This document shows positions 55,137-64,000 of a DNA stretch of 64,000 nucleotides, piece after piece. Made by a program: the position numbers and the translations under genes. Position 1 is the stretch's first letter, and the number at the start of each line of letters is the position of its first letter. The stretch is taken from positions 26,442,501-26,506,500 of the forward strand of contig CP136894.1 of the NCBI GenBank assembly GCA_034359265.1. Direction: 5' to 3'. Below the pieces are notes generated by a model. It saw only the letters and a list, made by a program, of their open reading frames with translations. It did not search any database and was not told the origin of the DNA. The stretch is from Canna indica (taxonomy: Eukaryota; Streptophyta; Magnoliopsida; Zingiberales; Cannaceae).

Positions 55137-55955
55137 CTAATTTTGAACTGCTTCTATCATCGCGGGGTCCACCTTTACCCCTTCCCTGGACACCACATGG
55201 CCAAGGATCTCTACACTCTCCAGCCAGAACTCGCACTTGGAGAATTTGGCATATAAGTTGTGCCCCCTAAGAGTCTCCAGAACTACCCTCAAATGCTCAG
55301 TATGCTCCTCTTTGCCACTATAATATATCAAAATATCATCAATAAATACTATCACAAATTTATTCAAGTATTCCATGGACACTCGGTTCATAAGGTCCAT
55401 ATATGCTGCAGGTGCATTAGTCAGCCCGAAGGACATTACCAGGAACTCAAAGTACCCATACATTGACCTAAAAGCAGTCTTCGGGATGTCACTATCCTGG
55501 ATTCTCAACTGATGGTACCCTGACCGCAATTCAATCTTGGAAAACCACTGAGCCCCCTGAAGCTGATCAAATAAATCATCGATCCTGGGCAGCAGGTACC
55601 GATTCTTCACCGTCACCTTATTAAGCAGTCGGTAGTCTATGCACATCCGCATGGATCCATCCTTGTTTTTCATAAAGAGCACTGGAGCACCCCAAGGTGA
55701 AACACTTGGGCGAATGAAACCCAACTCAAGCAGCTCCTGCAACTGGGACTTCAACTCCCTTAACTCAGTTGGTTCCATCTGATATGGCGGGATGGAGATC
55801 GGCTTCACCCCGAGCTGTAAATCAATATAGAACTCAATCTCCCTCTTTTGAGGCAACCCTAGCAACTCTTCTGGAAACACATCAGAGAACCTGCATACCA
55901 CGGGTGTCCCCTCGATGTCCCTAGCCGCACCCCCATCTCCCTCTACCACAGACAC
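55137..55955 (-). pseudogene. Tekay reverse transcriptase, open frame
   Basis: One uninterrupted frame of 272 codons covers the whole RT core: [81 protein letters not shown] and [11 protein letters not shown] with both catalytic Asp. It then reads [20 protein letters not shown]. Some usual residues are changed (IELRSGYHQ where DLRSGYHQ is common, so the first Asp of the triad is replaced by Glu). The domain is the best-preserved enzyme in the window, but it belongs to a broken polyprotein. Confidence 0.9.
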
Positions 55956-56044
55956 AAAGGCTAAGAAGGATTGACAACTGCCTAGAAGCAGCTTCCGAGT
56001 TTGAGAGCTGAAATTATCATCAACAAATCTCTCCTTCCCTCACC

Positions 56045-56449
56045 CTAGAAGGTAAACTGGGGTAATCCGAGCTTACTGAAGGTCACAGTCTTAGCCCTGC
56101 AATCCACTAAGACGAAATGGTCCGCCAACCAGTCCATGCCCAAAATCACATCAAGTTCCATCATCGGTAGTAGTGTCAATTCAGCCATCAACACGTGCCC
56201 ACAAAAGACCACCTCGCAGGCCCGAAAGACTGACTCTGCCAGTACAAAAATGCTCGTAGGCGTAGACACCACAAGAGGCAAATCAAGTACAGAGAGTTTC
56301 CCTATCAACTTAGCAGCAAACAAAGCAAATACAAAAGAATGCGTAGCACCTGGATCAAACAAAACATAGGCAATAGCGGAACCAACAATAAGGTTACCTG
56401 ACACTACTGCCTTGGATGCCTCAGCGCCCTCTTGTTTTATAGCAAACAC
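56045..56449 (-). pseudogene. Tekay aspartic protease, open frame
   Basis: The frame of 134 codons has the active-site region YVLFDPGATHSF, where the usual Asp-Ser-Gly is Asp-Pro-Gly. It also has ILGMDWLADHFVLVDC, the second conserved block of retropepsins in this clade. The protease would cut gag-pol; the Pro may impair it. Confidence 0.85.
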
Positions 56450-56559
56450 TCATGCAGCGAGCCTCTCTGAATCACCAGCTCGTTAGCCTCCTCCCTGAGT
56501 CTGACCCCTTTGAGCCACGAAACTACTCACATCGGTACCTTTCCTATGGTCTGATCAGG

Positions 56560-57750
56560 CTGCTGACTGCCCTTGCTAGGACAATCCTTTTTGTAGTGCC
56601 CAGTCTGCCCACAGCTGAAATATACCTCTGAACGTCCCCAGCAAGCTCTCTAGTGCTTCTTGTGACATCAGTTACACGGCTGCGGCCCAGGCCTTCGCTG
56701 CAAGCCTTCCGATTACGCCCCTGGTCCTGAGCCCATATGGCCTCTAGAACTATTATGACCTCTGCCATGCGGTAGATCTACTGTCCTGAGAGTACCCTCA
56801 AAGTGAGTTGGCCAACCCCGCGAGTGCTGGGGTCGAAACTTTTTCTTCTGGGGTCCATCGTGCCTGTCTGTCGGTACCTGTGCCTCCTTCCGAAGCGCCT
56901 CATCTACAACCCGAGCAAAGGAAGTGTTCTCTATATAATGGATAAGTCTGGCGATCTGCGGCCTCAACCCTTCGACAAACCTCTTGACCCTGGCGTTCTC
57001 TGTGGCGATCAAGGTGGGATGATACTTGCAGAGCAGAGTGAACTCCATCTTATAGTCCATCACTGACATACTGTCAGTCTGACGCAGTAGCTCAAATTCC
57101 TTCGCCCGCCTATCTCAGACTCTTAGCGGCAAGTACTTCTCCACCATAGCAGTTCTAAACTCCTCCAAGGTAGGGGGTGGTGCATCTGCTGCTCTGCAGT
57201 CCCTCCAAGTGTGAAGCCAATCCTTGGCTGGTCCTCTCAGTTGTAACCTGACCAGTGGAGCGATCGTCTTAGACGAACAACCAAGCTCCCTGCACAGCTC
57301 ATAGCAATCTCCTAGGAAACTGGTGACCTCCATTTGCTGATAAGTTCCTGTATACTTCGATGGCCTAAATGCAACAAAGTCTGCATATGAAGGTGCTCTA
57401 GGGGCTCTGACCACCGGTGCCACTGGCTGGACCACCTCTGGTGCTGTGGGTACTATCGGCACATGTTGTGGCTGCTGCCTTAGTTCCTGCTCCCTGCGGA
57501 GTGCCTCTATCAGCTCAGACACTCGGGCCTGCAATTGCACAACCATAGAATCCTGTCCCACATCCTCTCGGGCCTGCGGTGGTCTCCCATGACCCCTGCC
57601 CTGACCTCGGCCACGGCCTCGGTGCTCAGTGGAGTTGCTATCACTACCGCTCTTTGCGGCATCAAAGGCCTCAATCAATCTGGAATCACCAGAAAAATAT
57701 ATCATAAATAGACAATTTAATTCAACATAACATTTTGCAAACTTAACCAC
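56560..57750 (-). pseudogene. Tekay gag with zinc knuckle
   Basis: The first part (57115-57750) has an Arg/Gly-rich N-terminus and the gag words FRPSKYTGTYQQMEVTSFL and LRGPAKDWLHTWRD. A TGA at 57115-57117 interrupts it in frame; the text goes on (RRAKEFELLRQTDSMSV) to 56713. The knuckle FSCGQTGHYKKDC near 56580-56620 lacks its first Cys (Tyr instead) and is preceded by two further stops. The true start is not clear; a TTCCAG just before IEAFDAAK suggests a possible splice acceptor. Confidence 0.82.
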
Positions 57751-57871
57751 AAGTCGCGTTGAGGTGCAAACTTAGTCAATTGATCTCATAACATAACCCT
57801 ACCGTATACTGACACGCTAGCATTGCCCTATACGGTAACAACTCTTGGTCGTAGTCAGACCGAATCACATA

Positions 57872-57882
57872 CTCTGATACCA
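57872..57882 (-). other. Primer-binding site of the Tekay element
   Basis: The sense strand reads TGGTATCAGAG three bases after the 5' LTR, complementary to initiator-Met tRNA. Confidence 0.88.
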
Positions 57883-57885
57883 CAT

Positions 57886-60532
57886 TGTCACGCCCCAACT
57901 TAGGGTTACGTGATCGGCTAGTGTACACGTGCCTATACCCTACAGCCTAAACCATGCACATACCAACTCAATAAATAACATAGCGAAAAGAATGTAACGA
58001 GTTTTATTTCAAAAGAAAAACCAAACCAGATTTCATATAAGCAGTAAAGTTTTTATCAAAAGTTCAAGTGCAGAAAGAATGAATCAAAGAGCAACAGTTC
58101 TTTTAACAAATAAAATCTGAATAAAAAAGAAAAAAAATATGAATGTCCCCACGGGACTACAACTCCAAAACACCAAATCACAAGTGCATGACAAAACTAC
58201 TACAGACTAGACTACGACCCCTAACTAGGACTGCTATGAGATCAATATAGCTCCTCTGCCCTCGAGCCGCGCTAAGTGCTCCAACCTATCTCACCGGTCA
58301 GGCTCTACAAAACAAAAACAAACGACAATGGGTGAGTTCAAAGAACTTAGTGAGCGGTTCTACCAACCCCTACGAAAAACCAAACACAAGTATATAACAT
58401 AATGCAAAATACCTGACTCAAGCAGGAATTGTCACAAGGGAGTGACTAGCTAACAAGCAATCTGACCACCACATGCCCGAAGGCATCCAACACCCCATCG
58501 GTGAAGTACAACAGGCCTAAGCCTACCATGCCCTAAGGTAATATGCCATACACGAGGGTTACTAGGATAATCAGGATTGACCCATCCGAACTTATCCTAT
58601 AACCAAGAAACTCGAGAGCAATCGAGATTTGTCCGTCCGAACTTGCTCTGTGAGACGTGAAGGAACAATTGGGATTCGCCCGTCCGAACTTGCCCCTTTA
58701 AGATATCACAAGAATAATCGGGATTTGCCCATCCAAAATTATTCCTTAAAGAAACTCAGAAACAATCGGGATTTGCCCATCCGAACTTGTTCCAAAATGA
58801 TAACGTAGGAATAATCATGATTCACCCATCCGAACTTATTCCTTTAAATAAAGAATATTGTGAACAATCGGGATTTGCCCGTCCGAACTTGTTGCACGGG
58901 TTGGGAATTAACCATCCAACCTTCCGGGTCTAGCCCGCAATCCGGCTGCTAATCGTGCCTCTCCGCCATTCAATAAGATAAGGCACAACATGACCTAAGT
59001 CAAGTGTCTCCTACGGTATCCTAGGGATGTCTCTATTGGGAAAACTCCACAACGCCTAATGCCCGATCCCAACTCCTAGACCTGTAATGTCATAAACCCA
59101 TGAGGTTTTATTTCATGCATAACATTTATTTGTTTGTTCATAATAAATTATGGTGCCCCTTGCATTTTAATTATGTAATTAAAATTAATCATCACCAAAA
59201 TTAGGGTTTTGTTTTAGGGTTTTATTCTCAATTTATTATTGAGCCCCAAACTGGTGTATCTAACCCGAATCTGGTTTCCCAAGTATGTCCAATGTTTCCA
59301 AACTATATTTTCTGGTCAAAATAATTGGTTACACGACTATGCTCAAAGAACTATACTCACCCAACAGAGAATTCAAAATCAGCCCAGAATCTAACAATTC
59401 AGCATGATTGTTCAGCATGACATGGAAGTAAATCCGAAATTTACATAATATAAATCCTTAATTACTGTCGTCACATATTCACAACATCAAATCCATCATA
59501 CAAAACAAGTTTCATAATTTACTCATGCATCCTCATCATCCTAGGAACAAGACTCATGCTTTAAATCAAGAATCCATCCATGGCACCAAGATTAACCTTT
59601 ATACATGCAAACATAGATTCATGAACTAAAGATTTCATATTTAAACACACCTCATGCATTGATATAAAAGGAATTTAACTAAGAAAGTCAATCCAAGCCT
59701 AGATTTTAAAGAACATATCAAATATTTCTCCTAGGCATTTTGTCGAACACGTGGAGGGCACCCTTTTCTCCACTGACTGAGCACCCCTACGGTCATCCTA
59801 GAGCTGCCGAACCTCAGAGTGGCGGGCGGGGGGGGGGGGGGGGAGTTCGGGCCTCCTCCTTCAAGGCAACACTTGAAACAACGAGAAACTTCAAGAAACG
59901 ACGGAAGATTCGACAAGAACTCTCAACCTCCACGAATGACTCAAGAAAATGAGAGAAAACCCGAGAAAGGAGGTGTAAAATCACTCACCCGATTGGGAAG
60001 AAAGTTTAGATGGAAAAGAGAGGGAAAGAGGCTCGATGGCTGGCTTCTGGCATGGCGGCTCCAATGGAGGGAGATGGGAAGGAGCGGCTTGGCTCTTGCT
60101 CGGCGGCTCCTCTCCTCTCTCAAGACTTCTGTGGCTCCAATGGGGAGCCACAAGCCAATGGGGAGGGTGGTTTTATACTCCCATGCTCAAACCTAATTCC
60201 ACTAACCCTATTCGCAAACCCACATCCGCCTCAAGCCGAATCCGAACATGCTAACCCGACTAAACTTAATTAAACCCATTCTAACCCCATGCTCCACATA
60301 ATCACCCAACACATGCACACTCATGCAACATAATTTAATAATCATACACACGCAACATAACAATTAAATAAATTTATTCAACCAAGAAAAGAAACTACAT
60401 AATTCAACTTCCTACTTACTCGAGCTCGCAAGCTCGCACCGGCCGATGAGTCGACTCGACTCAACTTTTAACTAGTCCGCTAGGCTGACAATCACATAAA
60501 TAAAAATAAATATTAATATCTAGGATATTACA
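57886..60532 (-). repeat. Tekay 5' LTR
   Basis: It is 2647 bases, TGTCACGCCCC to GGATATTACA on the plus strand. The TATA box (TATAAAAC, sense) is at 60170-60176. A run of 16 G lies at 59828-59843. The stem-loop array is at 58564-58896. Confidence 0.9.
58564..58896 (-). repeat. Array of seven stem-loop units in the Tekay 5' LTR
   Basis: This is the counterpart of 50466-50845, with one unit fewer. Unit 2 has arms AGAGCAA/TTGCTCT where the other LTR has GGAGCAA/TTGCTCC, so both sides changed together. Three other units have single changes that make G-U pairs on the sense RNA. The last unit pairs with a one-base bulge. Confidence 0.82.
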
Positions 60533-60941
60533 TCGGCAGAGAAGGGTGTTGGTTATGCTGTTGTGGGGCACCATCGATCTAAACTTCGTCAGGTGGGTGG
60601 TTGGATTGCCCATGTCATCATAAGGTAGAAGAGTGGTCTGTAGCTCAAAATTATCAAGGAGACGAACTACCATAATACGCTCAACAAAGGGTCTTAAGTC
60701 GATTGTGGGGGGAGGAATGATCATTTGACCCTCGTTCCTTCAACACCTCGACTTGGGCTGTAAACCTTTTGTTTTACACTTGGATATCGTCGATTAGGTG
60801 GCGTAGCTCTTTCGATGTTGGGTTGGCGAGTATCAGAGCGTCACTCCTCGCCGTGTTAGCATCACAAGGTTGCGGAGCAACACTGCCACTAGGGTGCTAC
60901 CTATGTGCAATAGCGTTCATCAAACTCCGAGTACCTACCAT
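60533..60941 (-). pseudogene. Tat-type gag, upstream half
   Basis: A probable start ATG at 60941 opens MVGTRSLMNAIAHR. Stops follow, then SKELRHLIDDI. The frame 60461-60724 holds LPYDDMGNPTTHLTKFRSMV, a typical start of the gag domain. It ends at LLCR, where the Tekay element begins. Confidence 0.72.
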
Positions 60942-61178
60942 GATGGGGTAAGTAAGATTTACTCGGCCCCATGGGGGGGGGGGGGACCTATAAGGACACT
61001 CTGAAACTCAACTAATAAAGAATACCAAGTGGTGGGTATGGAATTAGAATCAAGAAGTATAGCTAACGTGCATCATGTCAATATATAGTGCACGATTAGG
61101 GATGCCTTAGACCGATGGTATTTTTGTAATGCCCAAAATTTCAATAATAATATTTTATTCTTGAGCGGGGGACCGTAG

Positions 61179-61750
61179 TGTCACGGGCCAATTGTTTTGT
61201 GCAGAAGAACCCATGCGGCACCCTTGCATCCTGTGCATGGGATAAGCCTATCATATCGAATCCGTCCCGAATTGGGCTTCCCGACTTAATATTGGGGCAT
61301 ATGTTGGTCCACGTGCCAACCTGGCACTCCATGTCCGCGCCCCCACAAGACCATGTTGGCCGAATGGTATTAAAGGCGTAAAGTAAAACAACAACTACAG
61401 GACTATGGACGCAAGAAAACATAAAAACCGGTGTTGGACAAGCTCCGCAATTGTCTTGGGCGAAGATCGATATGTCGCATGCCCATTTGGGCCACTCGTT
61501 TGTCTCCGCCCAAGGCAACCGCTTTGTTTGCCAACGCTCTCCTACATTATACATGAGACCCCTAACCCCCAAGGTTCCCAAAATCACGAGGAGCATGACA
61601 AAATCATGGCCATACGAGATGGTGATTTTCCATGGCCACGACCATGATGAAAAGGCAAAATTACATAAACGTGAAAACATATTTACAAATATGTAGGGAA
61701 TATTCCGTCATGATTCATCATTGCTCGGGCGCATCGAAAAGTCCCTAACA
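61179..61750 (-). repeat. LARD-like element, 3' LTR
   Basis: It is 572 bases and aligns with 63317-63985, which has about 100 extra bases near 63770-63870 and lacks a short segment near 61490-61535. Confidence 0.85.
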
Positions 61751-61894
61751 TCCTCCCCCACTTCAAGCTTCGACATCTTCGTCGAACTTGCCTCGGCCTC
61801 ACCACCTTTCTGGCATAGGCTGTAATTGCTGAAGTGAATTCTTCACAAGTAGTCAAAGGGAACACCGCCTGAGTCATGACACACCGCAGTTGGG

Positions 61895-63290
61895 TTGCAA
61901 CATCTCGAGTTTTGTCGTGAAGTCCGCCACCAGGAAATGACTACTTGGAACATCATTGAGTTTCGTCATCTCCTATTGTTGTTAGAAAGGGCTTTAAGAT
62001 TGCCAAACTCGTTGCTGGGCAATGAAAGTCCCAGACTTGTAGAGCAAATGAGTGTCGTTAAACAACGTTCTCTTGAAGGGGCACCAGCGTCATTGAGCAA
62101 TGCTCGCTTGAATGGACACCGAGAAATAGCTACTGGGTTCACCAAGTCTCGATGTTGCTGGACTATGAGGATCCCAGACTTTGTGGGGCACACGAGCGCC
62201 GTTGAGCAACGCTCGCGTGAAGGAACCCTAGAAATGGTTACTCAATTCACCATGTCTCGTTTTTGCTGGGCAATTAAAAGTCCCAGACTTAAGGAGCATA
62301 CGAGCAACGCTCGTCTCAGTTAATATCTGGGTGTCGTTATGCAACACCCAAGTGATGAATAGTTTTGTGGCCACACCACACTACAGCATTGCCTCCATCG
62401 CCACCTTGAGCCGATCACTGCTTGCTCACTCACCCCTCGCAAGAGTCATGGCGCCCTCCTCCGAGCCCATCTCAATGACCTTCAAGTCTTACAGATCACT
62501 GCTTGCTCACTCGGCCCCCGCAGAGGTCATGGCGCCCTCCTCCGAGCCCATCTCAACAAGCTTCAAGTCTTACACTGCTCCTCGAATCATGACTTGAGAG
62601 ATTTTCTCCAACCGGGTCACAACGTCCGCGAACTCTCCGCACTAAGAGCATTGCTGCAACACCATAGCTGTTCTTCACTCGTGCTTGGTTCGGATGTGTC
62701 AATCTTGCGACTTAAGAGCTATCTGCTATGCACACAAATCTTGTGTCTTAAAGGCCATCTTGTCAAGTGCACCAACCTTGCGACTTAGGGAACATCAGCC
62801 ATGTGCACCAACTTGGAGTCTCACGAGCAATCTGCTATGTGCTCGTCTTTGGGATCATCAGCCCTGCGCATAAACTTGGCGACTCACGAGCCATCAGCTC
62901 TACGCTGCGTCTTAGGGGACAACACCGTGCGCACCATCCTTGGTGACTCACGAGCCATCGGCTCTGCGCTGTGTCTTAGAGGACAACGCTCTGTGCACCA
63001 TCCTTGGTGACTCATGAGCCATCGGCTCTGTGCTGTGACTTAGGGGACAATATCCTGCGCACTATCCTCACGTCTTATGAAAGAGTCTATTTTACGCACC
63101 ATGTGCGTCTTACTAGATATCTGCTATGCGCAGGACTTTGCGTCTTATGAGAAAGTTTGCTCTGCACACTATCGTGCGCTTATGAGAGATCTGCTCTGTG
63201 CACATAATTTAAGAGCCATCTACTCTGCGTGCAAATGACTTTGCATCTTAGGGGCCCATCATCCCTACACAAAAGTCACGATCTTCAGAT
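61895..63290. repeat. Three tandem arrays inside the LARD-like element
   Basis: Array 1 (about 61900-62320) has units of about 130 bases with GTCCCAGACTT and GAGCAACGCTCG. Array 2 (62412-62580) has two units of about 85 bases with CACTGCTTGCTCACTC and GGCGCCCTCCTCCGAG. Array 3 (about 62690-63290) has units of about 64 bases with GACTCACGAGCCATC and CTTAGGGGACAA. Open frames across them are repeat artefacts. Confidence 0.75.
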
Positions 63291-63316
63291 TGATCATGGT
63301 CTGCACTGATACAAAT

Positions 63317-63985
63317 TGTCACAGGTCAATTCTTTGGTGTGGAAGAACCCGTGCAACACCCTTGCATCTCGTGCAAGGGATAAGCCTATCATATCGAATT
63401 CGTCCCAAATTGGGCTTCCCGACTTAACATCGTGGAGCATATGTTGGTCCATGTGCCAACCTCGCACTCCATGTCCATTCCCCCAAAAGACCATGTTGGT
63501 CTAATGGTATTGAAGGCATAAAGTAAAACAACAACTACAAGACTATGGACGCAAGAAAACATAAAAATCGGGTGTCAAACGAGCTATGCAATTGTCTTGG
63601 GTGAAGATTGACATATCGCATGCCCACATGGGCCCTCCTACATTATACATGAGACCCCTAACCCCCAAGTGCCATCCCCAAGGTTCCCAAAAGCACGAGG
63701 AGCATGACAAAATCGTGGCCATGCGAGATGGTGATTTTCCATGGCCACGGCCATGACGAATGCAGGAAAACTGCTCTGCTTAGCTGTCACGCATGCATCA
63801 AGTGCCGAATGACCTCGAAATGCATCCAACTCGTACTGTGGGCCCTCGGGGCGCACAAAGGATTTTACATGTATGAACTAGAATAAAAGGCAAAATTACA
63901 TAGACGCGAAAACATATCTACAAATATGTAGAAAACATTCCGTCATGATTCATCGTTGCACGGGCGCATCGAAAAGTCCCTAACA
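63317..63985 (-). repeat. LARD-like element, 5' LTR
   Basis: It is 669 bases, TGTCACAGG to CCCTAACA. It carries the extra segment with GGCCCTCGGGGCGCAC that is absent from the other LTR. Confidence 0.85.
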
Positions 63986-64000
63986 GTAGGCCCGAATTAG

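Larger units (their letters stand above)
49815..60532 (-). mobile_element. Tekay (Del-type) chromovirus, near-complete Gypsy element
   Basis: On the minus strand the order is 5' LTR 57886-60532, primer site 57872-57882, gag, protease, RT, RNase H, integrase with chromodomain, polypurine tract 52965-52980, and 3' LTR 49815-52964. The LTRs are very long (2.6-3.1 kb) and rich in tandem repeats. The flanking 5-mers TCGAT (49810-49814) and TCGGC (60533-60537) are a decayed duplication; continuity of the Tat gag across the site confirms the insertion. Frames are mostly open, with a limited number of stops that look like C-to-T changes. The chromodomain end places it in the Tekay clade. Confidence 0.9.
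46300..61178 (-). mobile_element. Tat-type Gypsy element (minus strand), split by the nested Tekay element
   Basis: Gag starts near 60941. It is interrupted at 60533 by the Tekay element, resumes at 49814 and runs through a duplicated gag-protease region into protease and RT. RT ends abruptly at about 46870, where LTR-like DNA with a TATA box (TATAAAAG, plus coordinates 46838-46845) begins. RNase H and integrase are therefore deleted. The right end (60942-61178) is leader sequence without a recognisable LTR. Confidence 0.7.
61179..63985 (-). mobile_element. Non-coding LTR retrotransposon (LARD-like) with tandem-repeat interior
   Basis: LTRs lie at 61179-61750 and 63317-63985, plus-strand ends TGTCAC and CTAACA. 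Orientation is minus: a Met-tRNA-like site TTTGTATCAGTGC (63303-63315) follows the right LTR, and a purine tract AAGTGGGGGAGGA (61751-61763) precedes the left one. GTAG is repeated at 61175-61178 and 63986-63989. The 1.57 kb interior encodes nothing recognisable and is built of three tandem arrays. It must depend on another element's proteins. Confidence 0.82.

Noticed and set aside
54604..55256. Plus-strand frames of 84-146 codons
   Set aside because: They are shadows of the minus-strand Tekay RNase H and RT coding sequence.
61141..61680. 179-codon minus-strand frame
   Set aside because: It covers the LARD-like LTR and its flank; the partner LTR does not keep the frame.
61895..62323. 142-codon plus-strand frame and its neighbours to 63010
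   Set aside because: They run across tandem repeats inside a non-coding LTR element. The peptide repeats follow the DNA repeats and match no family.
1..64000. tRNA or rRNA genes
   Set aside because: Only tRNA-complementary primer sites of retroelements were seen. No cloverleaf or ribosomal sequence was recognised by eye; a tRNAscan run would settle it.

Overview
This is a nuclear plant window made almost entirely of transposable elements, with one clear host gene: an intact, GC-rich, single-exon S40/senescence-regulator gene (33203-34006, minus). Three things point to an angiosperm nucleus: Copia and Gypsy retrotransposons primed by initiator-Met tRNA, CACTA and hAT DNA transposons, and a nuclear copy of plastid psbK with its spacer. 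The GC-rich host gene fits a monocot, but that is inference and I do not name a species.

Layout, left to right. 1-4084: AT-rich DNA with a miniature LTR retrotransposon (TRIM, 933-1460), an En/Spm-type transposase fragment, an hAT-like repeat with hairpins and the psbK insertion. 4085-13264: a SIRE-type Copia element on the minus strand (copy A) with an extra env-like reading frame after pol. 13265-19245: a CACTA element (minus) with TTGCCAC subterminal repeats, a decayed TNP2 transposase and a fragment of a cysteine-rich receptor kinase. 19246-25446: a second SIRE-type Copia (plus, copy B) inserted in TNP2 and sharing the env-like frame. 25447-31818: a Tekay LTR fragment, a decayed En/Spm transposase gene holding a solo Copia LTR, and a Tat-type LTR holding a Tekay solo LTR. 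31819-35566: the host gene and quiet flanks. 35567-39533: a Copia LTR holding a Tekay solo LTR, which itself holds an hAT element. 39534-45076: CACTA remnants, an exon-like scrap and a minus-strand Copia interrupted by another hAT element. 45077-61178: Tat-type Gypsy remnants; the minus-strand one has its gag split by a nearly complete Tekay chromovirus (49815-60532). 61179-63985: a non-coding LTR element whose interior is tandem repeats.

The nesting is readable because many insertions keep exact target duplications: GGTTT, GTACC, GGAGC, AAAATCAT, GCCTTAGG and GCGGC. All four Tekay-family copies point the same way (minus). No element has a full set of intact frames, although several domains keep their catalytic residues.

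The most notable observation is in the two Tekay LTRs. Each carries a row of 35-base units that fold as stem-loops. The outer arms change together between units (compensatory changes and G-U pairs on the sense strand), and the row lies downstream of the TATA box in the transcribed leader. This looks like a selected RNA structure. Second in interest is the env-like third frame shared by the two SIRE-type copies.
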